Shown one piece after another: positions 1 to 7,531 of a stretch of 47,876 nt of DNA. Origin of the DNA: Piscinibacter sp. (GTDB taxonomy: Bacteria; Pseudomonadota; Gammaproteobacteria; Burkholderiales; Burkholderiaceae_C); contig JAGOAS010000028.1 of the NCBI GenBank assembly GCA_017983795.1, forward strand, positions 1-47,876, in the 5' to 3' direction. Made by a program: the position numbers and the translations under genes. The notes beneath the pieces are model-generated. The model did no database searches and was not told where the DNA came from. It saw only the letters and a program-made list of their open reading frames with translations. The stretch's first letter is position 1. The number at the start of each line of letters is the position of its first letter.

Positions 1-105
1 CCCAAGGTCGTCATCACTGCATGCATGCGCAAGCTATTGATCGTGATGAACACGGTGCTCAAGACCGGCCACGCCTGGAACGACTCGCCCGTCGTCCAAG
101 CTTGA
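1..105 (+). mobile_element. IS110-family transposase, C-terminal fragment (cut by window edge)
   Basis: Reading frame 1 is open from the window edge to a TGA at 103-105 and encodes 34 residues containing ACMRKLLIVMNTVLKTG and ending in SPVVQA. This is the usual C-terminal signature of IS110/IS1111-type DEDD transposases (CMRKLL.I.N..L..G..W). Only this tail is visible, so the element's state cannot be judged. Just after the stop lies a small hairpin, GAGCA-CGGT-TGCTC at 110-123, which may be part of the element's right end and overlaps the stop codon of the convergent chrA. Assignment rests on recognising the conserved tail; the insertion boundary is inferred. Confidence 0.7.
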
Positions 106-121
106 CTTTGAGCACGGTTGC

Positions 122-1480
122 TCAGGCGCCGGCCAGCATCCGCCAGGCCAGCCCCGCCGCGGCGCTGGCGGCGATCACCGGAATCACGCCCGCCTTGAGG
201 CGGAACAGCGCGAAGCCGGCCGCCGCTCCGATGAGGGCCGAGGGCCATTCGAAGCGGCCGCCCCAGCCTTGCGGCCACAGCACGTGCCAGGCGAAGAACA
301 CCGCGAGGTTGACGATGACGCCGACCACGGCCGCGGTGATGCCGGTCAGCGGCGCGGTGAATTTCAGATTGCCGTGGGTCGACTCGATGAAGGGCGCGCC
401 GAGCAGGATGAAGAAGAACGAGGGTAGGAAGGTGAAGAAGGTGACCACCGTCGCCGCCGCGGCGCCGGAGAGGAAGAGCGCGTCGCTGCCGAATACGGCC
501 TTGGTCCAGCCGCCGACGAAGCCGACGAAGGCCACCACCATGATGAGCGGGCCGGGCGTCGTCTCGCCCAGCGCGAGGCCGTCGATCATCTGCGCCGCAT
601 CCAGCCACTGGTGGTGCTCGACGGCGCCCTGGTACACGTAGGGCAGCACCGCATAGGCGCCGCCGAAGGTGAGCAGCGCGGCCTTGGTGAAGAACCAGCC
701 CATCTGCGTCAGCACGCCCTGCCAGCCGAACAGCGCCGCCAGCGCGCCCAGCGCCAGCGCCCACAGCGCGAGGCAGACCAGCAGCACGGTGCGCAGGCGC
801 GCCCAGCTGAAGCGTGCATGCGCGGGCACCGGCGTGTGATCGTCGATCAGGGCCGGGCCGTAGGCCTTGTGCGCCTGGCCGTGCGCGCCGCCGACGCGAA
901 ACTTGTCGGGCGCGAGCCGACCGCCGGCGTGGCCGATCAGCCCGGCCGCGAGCACGATCAGCGGGAAGGGCAGATCGAGCGCGAAGATGGCCACGAAGGC
1001 ACCCGCGGCGATGGCCCACAGCCAGGCGTTCTTGAGCGCGCGCGAGCCGACGCGCCAGGCCGCATGCACCACCAGCGCGGTGACGGCCGGCTTGATGCCG
1101 TAGAACAGGCCGGCGATCACGGGCAGGTTGCCGTAGGCCATGTAGACCCAGGACAGCGCGACCAGGATGAACAGCGAAGGCAGCACGAACAGCCCGCCGG
1201 CGACGATGCCGCCCCAGCTGCGGTGCATCAGCCAGCCGATGTAGGTGGCGAGCTGCTGGGCTTCCGGCCCGGGCAGCACCATGCAGTAGTTGAGCGCGTG
1301 GAGGAAGCGGCGCTCCGAGATCCAGCGGCGCCGCTCGACCAGCTCCTCGTGCATGATCGCGATCTGCCCGGCCGGCCCGCCGAAGCTGATGAAGCCGAGC
1401 CGCAGCCAGTAGCGCAGCGCCTCGGCGCGCGTCGGCATGGCGGGGGGTTCGCGGCTTTCGACGGCGGGCTCAGGACTCAT
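122..1480 (-). CDS. chrA: Chromate/anion transporter, CHR family (long form)
   Basis: A 452-aa inner-membrane protein with the two tandem CHR domains of long-chain CHR transporters. The N-terminal domain shows RLGFISFGGPAGQIAIMHEE and MVLPGPEAQQLATYIG; the second domain repeats the pattern with LLTFGGAYAVLPYVYQG and GLALGETTPGPLIMVVAFVG. About 10-12 hydrophobic segments are visible. The family exports chromate, an analogue of sulfate. Lying 61 bp downstream of soxZ on the same strand, it could serve sulfate or related oxyanion export in this sulfur oxidiser, which is inference. The start is ATG at 1480; a second ATG 14 codons in is also possible. The last codons touch the end of the neighbouring IS110 fragment. 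Confidence 0.9.
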   Translation of the reverse strand: MSPEPAVESREPPAMPTRAEALRYWLRLGFISFGGPAGQIAIMHEELVERRRWISERRFLHALNYCMVLPGPEAQQLATYIGWLMHRSWGGIVAGGLFVLPSLFILVALSWVYMAYGNLPVIAGLFYGIKPAVTALVVHAAWRVGSRALKNAWLWAIAAGAFVAIFALDLPFPLIVLAAGLIGHAGGRLAPDKFRVGGAHGQAHKAYGPALIDDHTPVPAHARFSWARLRTVLLVCLALWALALGALAALFGWQGVLTQMGWFFTKAALLTFGGAYAVLPYVYQGAVEHHQWLDAAQMIDGLALGETTPGPLIMVVAFVGFVGGWTKAVFGSDALFLSGAAAATVVTFFTFLPSFFFILLGAPFIESTHGNLKFTAPLTGITAAVVGVIVNLAVFFAWHVLWPQGWGGRFEWPSALIGAAAGFALFRLKAGVIPVIAASAAAGLAWRMLAGA

Positions 1481-1541
1481 CGGGCACCCTCGGGGCGCCG
1501 CAGTGTAGCCGCCGGCCCTGCGCCGCGTGCCGCGTGAGTGC

Positions 1542-1853
1542 TCAGCTCACGACAGCTTCGTCGCTGCGGCTGTCGCCCTTGTTGTCCTTCCAGCTGATCG
1601 CGACCTTGTCGCCGGCCTTGGCGCCCTTGATGACGAACTGCAGGAAGGGGTTCTTCGCCACCGAGGGGCCCCATTGCGCGGTCATCACGGTCTTGCCGTT
1701 GTGCGCGGCGCTGACTTCCTGGATGAACCACGCCGGCACGGTCTTGCCGGCGCTGTCCTTGCGCTGGCCGGTTTCCATCTCGTGGCTCATCAGCACGCGC
1801 ACGGTGGTCTTGTCGCCCTGCGCCTGAGCGCGGATGCGCATCGGGTCTGCCAT
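1542..1853 (-). CDS. soxZ: Sulfur carrier complex subunit SoxZ
   Basis: A 103-aa protein with the SoxZ immunoglobulin-like fold signature: RVLMSHEMETGQRKD near the N-terminus, AWFIQEVSAAHNG, then FVIKGAKAGDKVAISWKDN. SoxZ is the periplasmic partner of SoxY; together they hold sulfur intermediates during thiosulfate oxidation. I chose ATG 1853 because AGGAG lies about 7 bases upstream and homologues begin near MADPMRIR. The gene starts 17 bp after soxY, so the two form one transcript. No soxXA, soxB or soxCD are in the window, as expected for organisms in which Sox feeds sulfane sulfur to the Dsr pathway, though they may lie elsewhere in the genome. Confidence 0.94.
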   Translation of the reverse strand: MADPMRIRAQAQGDKTTVRVLMSHEMETGQRKDSAGKTVPAWFIQEVSAAHNGKTVMTAQWGPSVAKNPFLQFVIKGAKAGDKVAISWKDNKGDSRSDEAVVS

Positions 1854-1870
1854 GTCGTCTCTCCTCGCCT

Positions 1871-2329
1871 TCAGCCGCCACAACCCCCGAGGGTCACCTT
1901 GATCTCCTTGACGGCGTAGAGCACCTTGTTGTCGGCCGTGATCGCCACCGCAAAGACGTTGGACGACTGGCCCATCTTCACGCGCGTGGAGATGTTGGGC
2001 TCGACGGCATCGCTCAGGTCGAACGCCGCGGCCAGCATGGCGGGGTTCTTTTCCACCAGCAGCAGCAGGCGCTTCGCGCCGGCCAGCGTGGTGGCCGCGC
2101 CCACCGGCACCACGGCGCCGTTCTCGGCGATGTCCGGGCCGGTGATGCTGACGTCCTTGCTCTCGGCCGGGCCGGAGGTACCGAGCGCCTTCATCAGGTC
2201 ACTCATGGTCTTGGCCTCGAAGGCCGCCTGCGACCAGGCCGCCTGCGCGGCCTGCGGCAGCAGGCCCAGGCCGGCCAGCGCGGCGGCGAGCGACGCACCC
2301 TGCGCCAACACTTCCCTGCGTGTGCTCAT
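1871..2329 (-). CDS. soxY: Thiosulfate-binding sulfur carrier SoxY
   Basis: A 152-aa Tat-exported periplasmic carrier. The N-terminus has a twin-arginine motif (STRREVLAQG) and a hydrophobic stretch ending at QAAQA (about residue 30). The C-terminus ends in the SoxY swinging arm LGGCGG, whose Cys150 covalently carries sulfur substrates. The start at 2329 is preceded by AGGGGAGG; an upstream in-frame ATG at 2374 would add 15 residues before the Tat motif and is less likely. It is the first gene of soxYZ-chrA and is divergent from tusA. The control region at 2401-2470 lies between them, so both directions may be co-regulated. Confidence 0.94.
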   Translation of the reverse strand: MSTRREVLAQGASLAAALAGLGLLPQAAQAAWSQAAFEAKTMSDLMKALGTSGPAESKDVSITGPDIAENGAVVPVGAATTLAGAKRLLLLVEKNPAMLAAAFDLSDAVEPNISTRVKMGQSSNVFAVAITADNKVLYAVKEIKVTLGGCGG

Positions 2330-2400
2330 GAGCTCGCGCCTCCCCTGGTGAACGCACTTGCGGCCTGCGCGCATCGTGGGCCGGGCGGGCGCGAAACCCC

Positions 2401-2470
2401 ATTACCCAAATGGGCTATCGAGGCTCACCCATCGCGGTAATAGACGGTGCAAGCCCCGCGCCGCGCTAAT
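2401..2470. promoter_or_regulatory. Divergent soxY/tusA control region: paired ACCC element plus promoter
   Basis: Plus strand: ACCCAAATGGG at 2404-2414, then ACCCATCGCGG starting 23 bp later at 2427, then TAGACG at 2441-2446, then GCTAAT at 2465-2470. The tusA start follows 26 bp after GCTAAT. TAGACG and GCTAAT separated by 18 bp fit a weak sigma-70 promoter whose -35 adjoins the second repeat, the position expected for an activator site. The same layout recurs at 12125-12246 and 27615-27680. Read on the minus strand, bases 2401-2443 are nearly identical to bases 12151-12194 upstream of dsrA. The binding protein is unknown; the NarL-like regulator encoded at 25598-26299 is the best local candidate. 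Confidence 0.62.
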
Positions 2471-2495
2471 AGGCGCGTTTGAGCTGGAGACATGC

Positions 2496-2723
2496 ATGAA
2501 CTTCGACAAGGAATTCGACGCCTCGGGCCTCGCCTGCCCGCTGCCCATCGTCAAGACGAAGAAGTCGCTCGCCGACATGGCCCCGGGCCAGGTGCTGCGC
2601 GTCGTCGCCACCGACCCCGGCTCGGTCTGCGACATGGCGGCCTTCGCCGAGCAGACCGGCCACGCGCTGCTGCACTCGGGCAGCGAGGGCGGCAAGTACG
2701 TGTTCTTCCTGAAGAAAGCCTGA
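2496..2723 (+). CDS. tusA: Sulfur carrier protein TusA
   Basis: A 75-aa cytoplasmic sulfur carrier of the SirA/TusA family. It has the diagnostic CPLP motif in SGLACPLPIVKTKKSL, with Cys14 as the persulfide-bearing residue, and the family's DPGSV segment. TusA accepts sulfane sulfur from a rhodanese and hands it to DsrEFH and then DsrC in sulfur oxidisers. The start ATG 2496 has GGAG about 7 bases upstream. dsrE2 follows after 4 bp, the classical tusA-dsrE2 pair; the rhodanese usually found beside them is instead at 37780-38211. Confidence 0.95.
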   Translation: MNFDKEFDASGLACPLPIVKTKKSLADMAPGQVLRVVATDPGSVCDMAAFAEQTGHALLHSGSEGGKYVFFLKKA

Positions 2724-2727
2724 GCCC

Positions 2728-3198
2728 ATGACCGCCAAGAAGATGGCGATCATCGCCACCAAGGGCGCGCTGGACATGGCCTACCCGCCGCTCATCCTCG
2801 CCTCCACGGCGGCGGCGCTGGGCTGGGAGGTGCAGGTGTTCTTCACCTTCTACGGCCTGCAACTGCTGCGCAAGGATCTGAGCGGCATCGCCATCAGCCC
2901 GCTGGCCAACCCGGCCATGCCCATGCCCGTGCCCATGCCGGTGATCGTCTCGGTGCTGCCGGGCATGCAGGCCATGGCCACCTCGATGATGAAGGCCAAG
3001 ATGAAGAAGAAGGGCGTGGCCTCGCTCACCGAACTGCGCGACCTGTGCCAGGAAGCCGAGGTGAAGTTCATCGCCTGCCAGATGACGGTCGACCTGTTCG
3101 AGTTCGACAAGAACGACTTCATCGACGGCATCGAGTACGGCGGCGCGGCGACCTTCATGAAGTTCGCCGGCGAGACCGACGTCTGCCTGTTCATCTGA
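2728..3198 (+). CDS. dsrE2: DsrE2-type membrane-associated sulfur-transfer protein
   Basis: A 156-aa member of the DsrE/DsrF/DrsH-like family, subgroup DsrE2. The N-terminus KKMAIIATKGALDMAYPP opens the Rossmann-like fold, and a hydrophobic Pro/Met-rich stretch (residues 60-85, ANPAMPMPVPMPVIVSVLPG) is typical of DsrE2. Cys107 and Cys117 (FIACQMTVD) are present; the latter matches the conserved DsrE2 cysteine. In rhd-tusA-dsrE2 clusters it takes part in trafficking sulfane sulfur towards the rDsr pathway. It lies 4 bp after tusA and is surely cotranscribed. The ribosome-binding site is weak. Confidence 0.92.
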   Translation: MTAKKMAIIATKGALDMAYPPLILASTAAALGWEVQVFFTFYGLQLLRKDLSGIAISPLANPAMPMPVPMPVIVSVLPGMQAMATSMMKAKMKKKGVASLTELRDLCQEAEVKFIACQMTVDLFEFDKNDFIDGIEYGGAATFMKFAGETDVCLFI

Positions 3199-3202
3199 GG
3201 CC

Positions 3203-4078
3203 GTGAAGAAGCTGCTCGCGGCGCTCGCCGCCCTGCTGCTCGCCCCGGCCTGCCTGGCGGTCGGGCCCTACCTCGCCGGCAGCAGCATGCCGGCCGGCGA
3301 ACTGCCGGCGCTGATGGGCCGCGTCGAGCAGAAGCTGCGCGACGACGGCTTCGCCGTGGTCGGCCGCCACCTGCCGCCGGGCCTGCCCCAGCACGGCAGC
3401 GTGATCGTCACCGACCCCGCGCTCAACCAGGCCGCACGCAAGGCCGGCGGCACGGCCGTGCTGGCCACGGCCCTGCGCATCGGCGTGAAGAGCGACGGCA
3501 GCATCTCCTACATGAACCCCGACTACTGGGGCCGCGCCTATCTGCGCGAAGGCTTCGCCGGCGCCGAGCCGGCGCTGCGCTCGGTGCGCGCGCGCCTCGC
3601 CCATGCGCTCGGCGAAGGCGCGGCTTTCGGCGGCGACGTGCCCGAGGCCGATCTGCCCAGCTACCGCTACATGATCGGCATGGAGCGCATCGACTCGCTG
3701 CGCAACGAGTTGGCCAGCTTCGCGAGCTTCGGCGAGGCGCTCAAGACCGTGCGCGCCAACCTCGCCAAGGGCGTGGGCGGCACTTCGGCGGTCTACGAGG
3801 TGGTGCTGCCGGAAGCCAAGCTGGCGGTGATCGGCGTGGCGATGAACGACCCCGAAACCGGCGAGGGCTGGTGGGCCGGCAAGATCGGCCCCGACCACGT
3901 GGCCGCCCTGCCCTACGAGATCTACCTCATCGACGGCAAGGCCTACGCGCTCTACGGCCGCTACCGCATCGCGCTGTCGTGGCCGGCGCTGGGCATGGGG
4001 CAGTTCATGCGCATCGCACGCGCGCCCGACCTGATCCACGAGACCCTCGCGCGCGTCGCCGGCGCCGCAGCGCGCTGA
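3203..4078 (+). CDS. Secreted DUF302-like protein of unknown function
   Basis: 291 aa starting at a GTG 4 bp after dsrE2. Residues 1-19 (MKKLLAALAALLLAPACLA) form a clear export signal; a Cys at about 17 leaves a lipoprotein possibility, although no convincing lipobox is seen. The mature part has RVEQKLRDDGFAVVGRHLP and ALRIGVKSDGSISYMNP, which resemble DUF302 (TTHA1751-like) domains, followed by a longer C-terminal extension. No metal or haem motif is visible. Position between dsrE2 and a sulfur-compound permease suggests a periplasmic role in sulfur metabolism, which is inference. The DUF302 link is by eye only. Confidence 0.7.
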   Translation: MKKLLAALAALLLAPACLAVGPYLAGSSMPAGELPALMGRVEQKLRDDGFAVVGRHLPPGLPQHGSVIVTDPALNQAARKAGGTAVLATALRIGVKSDGSISYMNPDYWGRAYLREGFAGAEPALRSVRARLAHALGEGAAFGGDVPEADLPSYRYMIGMERIDSLRNELASFASFGEALKTVRANLAKGVGGTSAVYEVVLPEAKLAVIGVAMNDPETGEGWWAGKIGPDHVAALPYEIYLIDGKAYALYGRYRIALSWPALGMGQFMRIARAPDLIHETLARVAGAAAR

Positions 4079-4096
4079 CGCAACGGAACACTCGAC

Positions 4097-5215
4097 ATGG
4101 ACGCCGCCGCCAACCCCGCCAGCGTGGTCGTGTGGGGCGGCTTCGTGCTCGCCTTCCTGTTCGGCGCGATCGCCGCCAAGGCCAACTTCTGCACCATGGG
4201 CGCGGTGTCCGACGTGGTCAACATGGGCCACTGGGGGCGCATGCGCATGTGGCTGCTGGCCATCGCGGTGGCCATCGTCGGCGCCACCGCGCTCGCGCAG
4301 GCCGGGCTGGTGGACATCGGCAAGAGCATCTACCAGCGCAGCACGCTGAACTGGCTCTCGCTGGTGGTGGGCGGCGCGCTGTTCGGCGTGGGCATGTCGC
4401 TGGCCGGCGGCTGCGCCAACAAGAACCTGATCCGCCTCGGCGGCGGCAGCCTGCGCTCGCTGGTGGTGCTGTGCTTCCTCGCCATCTCGGCCTACATGAC
4501 GCTCAAGGGCCTGTTCGGCCAGTGGCGTGCCACCTGGCTGGACCCGGTGGCGATCGACCTGGCGCGCTTCGGCTGGAAAGACCAGGGCCTGCCCACGCTG
4601 CTGGCCTCGGTGGGCATCGCACCGCAAACGGCGCGCTGGCTCGCGGCGGGCGCGGTGGCGCTGCTGCTGCTCGGCTTCGTCTTCGCCGACAGGCGCTTCC
4701 GCGCCAACCCCGCGCAATGGCTGGCCGGCCTCGCGCTCGGCGCGCTGGTGGTGGGCGGCTGGTACGTCAGCGGGCACCTCGGCTTCGGCGAGAACCCCGA
4801 AACGCTCGAGACCGGCTACTTCGGCACCAACACGCGCACGCTCGAATCGCTCAGCTTCGTCGCGCCGCTGGCCTACGGGCTGGAGTTGCTGATGCTGTGG
4901 ACCGACAAGTCGCTGCACCTGAGCTTCGGCATCGCCAGCGCGCTGGGCGTCGCGCTCGGCTCGGCCGCCTGGGCATTGGCCACGCGCAGCTTCCGCTGGG
5001 AAGGCTTCGCCTCGCTGGCCGATTTGCGCAGCCAGCTGATCGGCGCGGTGCTGATGGGCTTCGGCGGCGTCACCGCGATGGGCTGCACCGTGGGCCAGGG
5101 CCTCACGGGCGTGTCGACGCTGGCGCTCGGTTCCTTCCTCGCGCTCGCGTCCATCCTCGCCGGCTCTGCCGCGACCTTGAAGTACATCACCTGGCGCGCC
5201 GAGCGCGAGGCCTAG
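4097..5215 (+). CDS. YeeE/YedE family sulfur-compound permease (TsuA-like)
   Basis: A 372-aa integral membrane protein with about ten hydrophobic segments and the conserved cysteine motifs of the YeeE/YedE (TsuA, Sulf_transp) family: KANFCTMGAVSD (Cys32), MSLAGGCANKNLIRLGGGS and FGGVTAMGCTVGQGLTGVS. In TsuA these half-channel cysteines pass thiosulfate across the inner membrane by transient S-H-S contacts. Here the likely role is importing thiosulfate or another reduced sulfur compound for the TusA/Dsr route. It is the two-repeat full-length form rather than a split pair. It lies 18 bp downstream of the DUF302-like gene on the same transcript. Confidence 0.88.
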   Translation: MDAAANPASVVVWGGFVLAFLFGAIAAKANFCTMGAVSDVVNMGHWGRMRMWLLAIAVAIVGATALAQAGLVDIGKSIYQRSTLNWLSLVVGGALFGVGMSLAGGCANKNLIRLGGGSLRSLVVLCFLAISAYMTLKGLFGQWRATWLDPVAIDLARFGWKDQGLPTLLASVGIAPQTARWLAAGAVALLLLGFVFADRRFRANPAQWLAGLALGALVVGGWYVSGHLGFGENPETLETGYFGTNTRTLESLSFVAPLAYGLELLMLWTDKSLHLSFGIASALGVALGSAAWALATRSFRWEGFASLADLRSQLIGAVLMGFGGVTAMGCTVGQGLTGVSTLALGSFLALASILAGSAATLKYITWRAEREA

Positions 5216-5249
5216 AGTGATGGGCTTCACGACGATGGGAGCGGATTCG

Positions 5250-5813
5250 ATGATCAAGCATTCACTGGCCCTGCTGCTGGCCGCAGCGGCGACGCACGCC
5301 GGCGCGCAAGATGCCTGGGTGGCCGAGGCGCGCCAGGTCGCGAGCTCGGTGCCGCCCAAGCTGCTTGCCGTGCTGACCGCCGAGATCGAGCGCAGCGGGC
5401 CGGCCGGCGCCATCACCAGCTGCCGCGACGAAGCGCCCAAGCTGGCTCGCGCCGCCTCGCAGGACAGCGGCTGGGCCGTGCGCCGCGTCTCGCTGCGCGA
5501 GCGCAACCCCAAGGCCGTGCCCGACGATTGGGAACGCGCCGCGCTGGAAGACTTCGACCGCCGCGCCGCGGCCGGCGAGAAGCCCGCCACGCTGGAGCGC
5601 GCCGAAGTCGTGCAGCAGCAGGGCCGCGCGGTGATGCGCTACATGCGCGCCCTGCCGGTGATCGAGCTGTGCACCGGCTGCCACGGCACGGCCGATCGCA
5701 TCAGCCCGGCCGTCAAGGAACGCCTCGCCGAGCTCTACCCGCAGGACAAGGCCACCGGCTACAGCCTCGGCCAGATCCGCGGCGCGATGACGATCAGCAA
5801 GCCGCTGCCCTGA
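5250..5813 (+). CDS. Periplasmic single-haem c-type protein (DUF3365/Tll0287-like)
   Basis: A 187-aa protein with a signal peptide (MIKHSLALLLAAAATHAGAQ) and one c-type haem site, CTGCH at residues 141-145. The preceding VRRVSLRERNPKAVPDDWE and GRAVMRYMRALPVIELC match DUF3365 (Tll0287-like) haem domains, which are often attached to sensors or act as free periplasmic cytochromes. ATG 5250 is chosen because it places the signal peptide at the N-terminus and has GGGAG upstream; starts at 5217/5220 would prepend a non-signal segment. The last 20 bp overlap the convergent gene at 5794-6852. A function in electron transfer or redox sensing is inferred. Confidence 0.83.
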   Translation: MIKHSLALLLAAAATHAGAQDAWVAEARQVASSVPPKLLAVLTAEIERSGPAGAITSCRDEAPKLARAASQDSGWAVRRVSLRERNPKAVPDDWERAALEDFDRRAAAGEKPATLERAEVVQQQGRAVMRYMRALPVIELCTGCHGTADRISPAVKERLAELYPQDKATGYSLGQIRGAMTISKPLP

Positions 5814-6852
5814 GCAGCGCGTCGATCGGCCGGGCCGCGCCCGCGCCGTGCTCGCGCCACAGGCCCAGTGCCTGCTCGGCCACCTCGGCGAAGTGGCGCT
5901 CGCCTGCAGTGCAGGCGCGTGCCAGCGCCGCCGTGCCCAGGCCATCGCACCAGGCGCGATACGCGTCGGCGAGGCCGGGGAAGAGCTGGCGCCGCACGCC
6001 GTCGTAGCCGGCGAACCAGAAGTGCAGCGAGACCGCCTCGTCGCGTTCCAGCAGCGCGGGCAGCGTAGTGCCCAGGTCGGCCAGGTGATCGCGCACGGCG
6101 CGCAGCAGCAGCTCGGTGCGGCGATCGTCCAGCGCCAGCAGCATCTCGCCCCAGGCGGGGCCGAGACGGCGGCCGGCGCGGTGCTCGCCGATCTCGTGCA
6201 GGATCAGCGTCTCGGCCTGCTCGTCGAGCATGCGCGGCAGGCCGGCGAGAAAGTCGCGCTCCAGGTCGTAGGCCTGCGCCACCGCCTTGAAGGGGCCGTC
6301 GGCGCGCTTCAGGCCGAAGACCTCGAATTTCTCCCACAGCCAGCGCGCCATCGCTTCGCGGCGCAGCACGATGGTGTCGCCGGCCAGCACCGCCGGCGGC
6401 GCGAACAGGCCGCGCGCCCATTCGCGGCCGCACAGCTGCACGCGCAGGCCCTCGGCTTCGATGGCGCGCAACTCGATCAGCTCGGCGAGAAAGAAGCCAG
6501 GCCGCCGCGCCCCGGCCCAGCCGGCGCCGTAGACCAGGCCTTGCGCCTGCAGCTGCGCGTTGAGCGGCGCAGTCTCGAAGGGCTCGCCGCCCGCGTCGTC
6601 GACACCTTCGAGCGGCAGGCGCAGGAATTCGCGCGCTTCCAGCTCCGCCCACAGCGCCTCGCGCTGCGCGATCCAGGCGCCGACCTCGGCGCGCTGCAGC
6701 GGCGCATTCAGCGGCAGGCCGCGCTCCCAGCGGTGGAACTCGCGCATCTGCAGCAGGAAGGTGCACAGGCTCAGGTCCTGCGCATGGCGTGCATCGGCGA
6801 TGTGGCAGTTGGTCTGCACCGCCTCCAGCAGTGCGCCGCTCGGGCGCGTCAC
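5794..6852 (-). CDS. Sfum_1244-like conserved protein
   Basis: 352 aa starting at a GTG that overlaps the TGA of the upstream gene (GTGA), so translation is coupled. The N-terminus AVQTNCHIADARHAQDLSLC and LQMREFHRWERGLP are hallmarks I associate with the Sfum_1244 family, found in sulfur-metabolising and other anaerobic bacteria; its biochemistry is unknown to me. A later EIGEHRAGRRLGPAWGEML segment contains conserved His/Glu residues. No signal peptide or membrane segment is seen. It is the last gene of the minus-strand accessory operon and its 3' end overlaps the c-type haem gene. The family name is from memory and needs a profile search. Confidence 0.72.
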   Translation of the reverse strand: MTRPSGALLEAVQTNCHIADARHAQDLSLCTFLLQMREFHRWERGLPLNAPLQRAEVGAWIAQREALWAELEAREFLRLPLEGVDDAGGEPFETAPLNAQLQAQGLVYGAGWAGARRPGFFLAELIELRAIEAEGLRVQLCGREWARGLFAPPAVLAGDTIVLRREAMARWLWEKFEVFGLKRADGPFKAVAQAYDLERDFLAGLPRMLDEQAETLILHEIGEHRAGRRLGPAWGEMLLALDDRRTELLLRAVRDHLADLGTTLPALLERDEAVSLHFWFAGYDGVRRQLFPGLADAYRAWCDGLGTAALARACTAGERHFAEVAEQALGLWREHGAGAARPIDALLRAAAC

Positions 6853-7295
6853 GGCCCGGGCCCCCGGTAGCGGCGGCGCGGCTGCCAGGCCGCCATCGCC
6901 AGCACCATGGGCTGCCAGGGCAGATCCATCAGGCTGCCGTGGCGCTCCTGCGCCAGGCCGACCAGCGCATGCACGTCGGCCTGCGGCTGCGCCTGCAGCT
7001 GCACGCGCAGCGCCGCGAGGCCGCCGCATTGCAGCTGCAGCGCCTTGGCATGCACCAGCGGTGCCGGCGGCCGCGGCAGGCGCAGCGCGAAGGCGGCGCG
7101 CTCGCGCATCAGTGCGGCCAGCGTGCCGCAGTTGACGCGCGCCACCGGCGAGGCGCACACCAGCGCATCACCCTCGCCGACCGACTGCCGCTGCGCCAGC
7201 TCGCAGCGCGCTGCGTGCGCCAGCAGCGCCTTGGTGAAGACGCAGGCCGCCGCACCGTGGCAGCACGAGCTTGCGCAGGCACCGGGGTCGTCCAT
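6849..7295 (-). CDS. Cys-rich conserved protein of unknown function
   Basis: 148 aa. The first half is rich in cysteines (DDPGACASSCCHGAAACVF, then RCELAQ, LVCASPVARVNCGTL), with at least eight Cys before residue 60; the second half is Arg/Leu-rich with one further Cys (LQLQCGGLAAL). The pattern suggests a Fe-S, zinc or thiol site but fits no motif I recognise. It overlaps the Sfum_1244-like gene by 4 bp and follows the 72-aa gene after 10 bp, so it is part of the same operon. Partnership with the Sfum_1244-like protein is inferred from the tight coupling. Confidence 0.7.
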   Translation of the reverse strand: MDDPGACASSCCHGAAACVFTKALLAHAARCELAQRQSVGEGDALVCASPVARVNCGTLAALMRERAAFALRLPRPPAPLVHAKALQLQCGGLAALRVQLQAQPQADVHALVGLAQERHGSLMDLPWQPMVLAMAAWQPRRRYRGPGP

Positions 7296-7305
7296 CGTGT
7301 CGAAC

Positions 7306-7524
7306 TCAATCGTCGCCCGAAGGGCCGGCCTCGCGCACCTGGCTCAGCAGGTCTTCGGCCTGCAGCTCGTTCTCGGCGAACATCACCTTGACCTTGCCGG
7401 GCGTGCCCGGCGCATCGGCGGCGCGCAGCGCCTTGGCCTGCGCCGACGCCTCGGCGAAGCGCTCGAACTGGTCGAGCTTCTTCAGCACGCCCAGCGGCTG
7501 GATGCGGTAGAGGTAGTAGGGCAT
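7306..7524 (-). CDS. Small conserved hypothetical protein (72 aa)
   Basis: A 72-aa protein beginning MPYYLYRIQPLGVLKKLDQF and continuing with an Ala-rich helix and KVKVMFAENELQAEDLLSQ. It looks like a compact alpha/beta soluble protein; there are no cysteines, signal or membrane segment. It sits 7 bp after the S24-like gene and 10 bp before the Cys-rich gene. Short proteins with this YLYRI start and a FAENELQAE segment look conserved rather than spurious, but I cannot name a family or function. Confidence 0.68.
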   Translation of the reverse strand: MPYYLYRIQPLGVLKKLDQFERFAEASAQAKALRAADAPGTPGKVKVMFAENELQAEDLLSQVREAGPSGDD

Positions 7525-7531
7525 GCGAACC

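Noticed and set aside
3191-5590. 799-codon open frame on the minus strand
   Set aside because: It lies antisense to the DUF302-like and YeeE genes, is composed of Ala/Gly/Arg/His-rich low-complexity residues and has no domain; GC-rich codon bias of the true genes creates such shadows.
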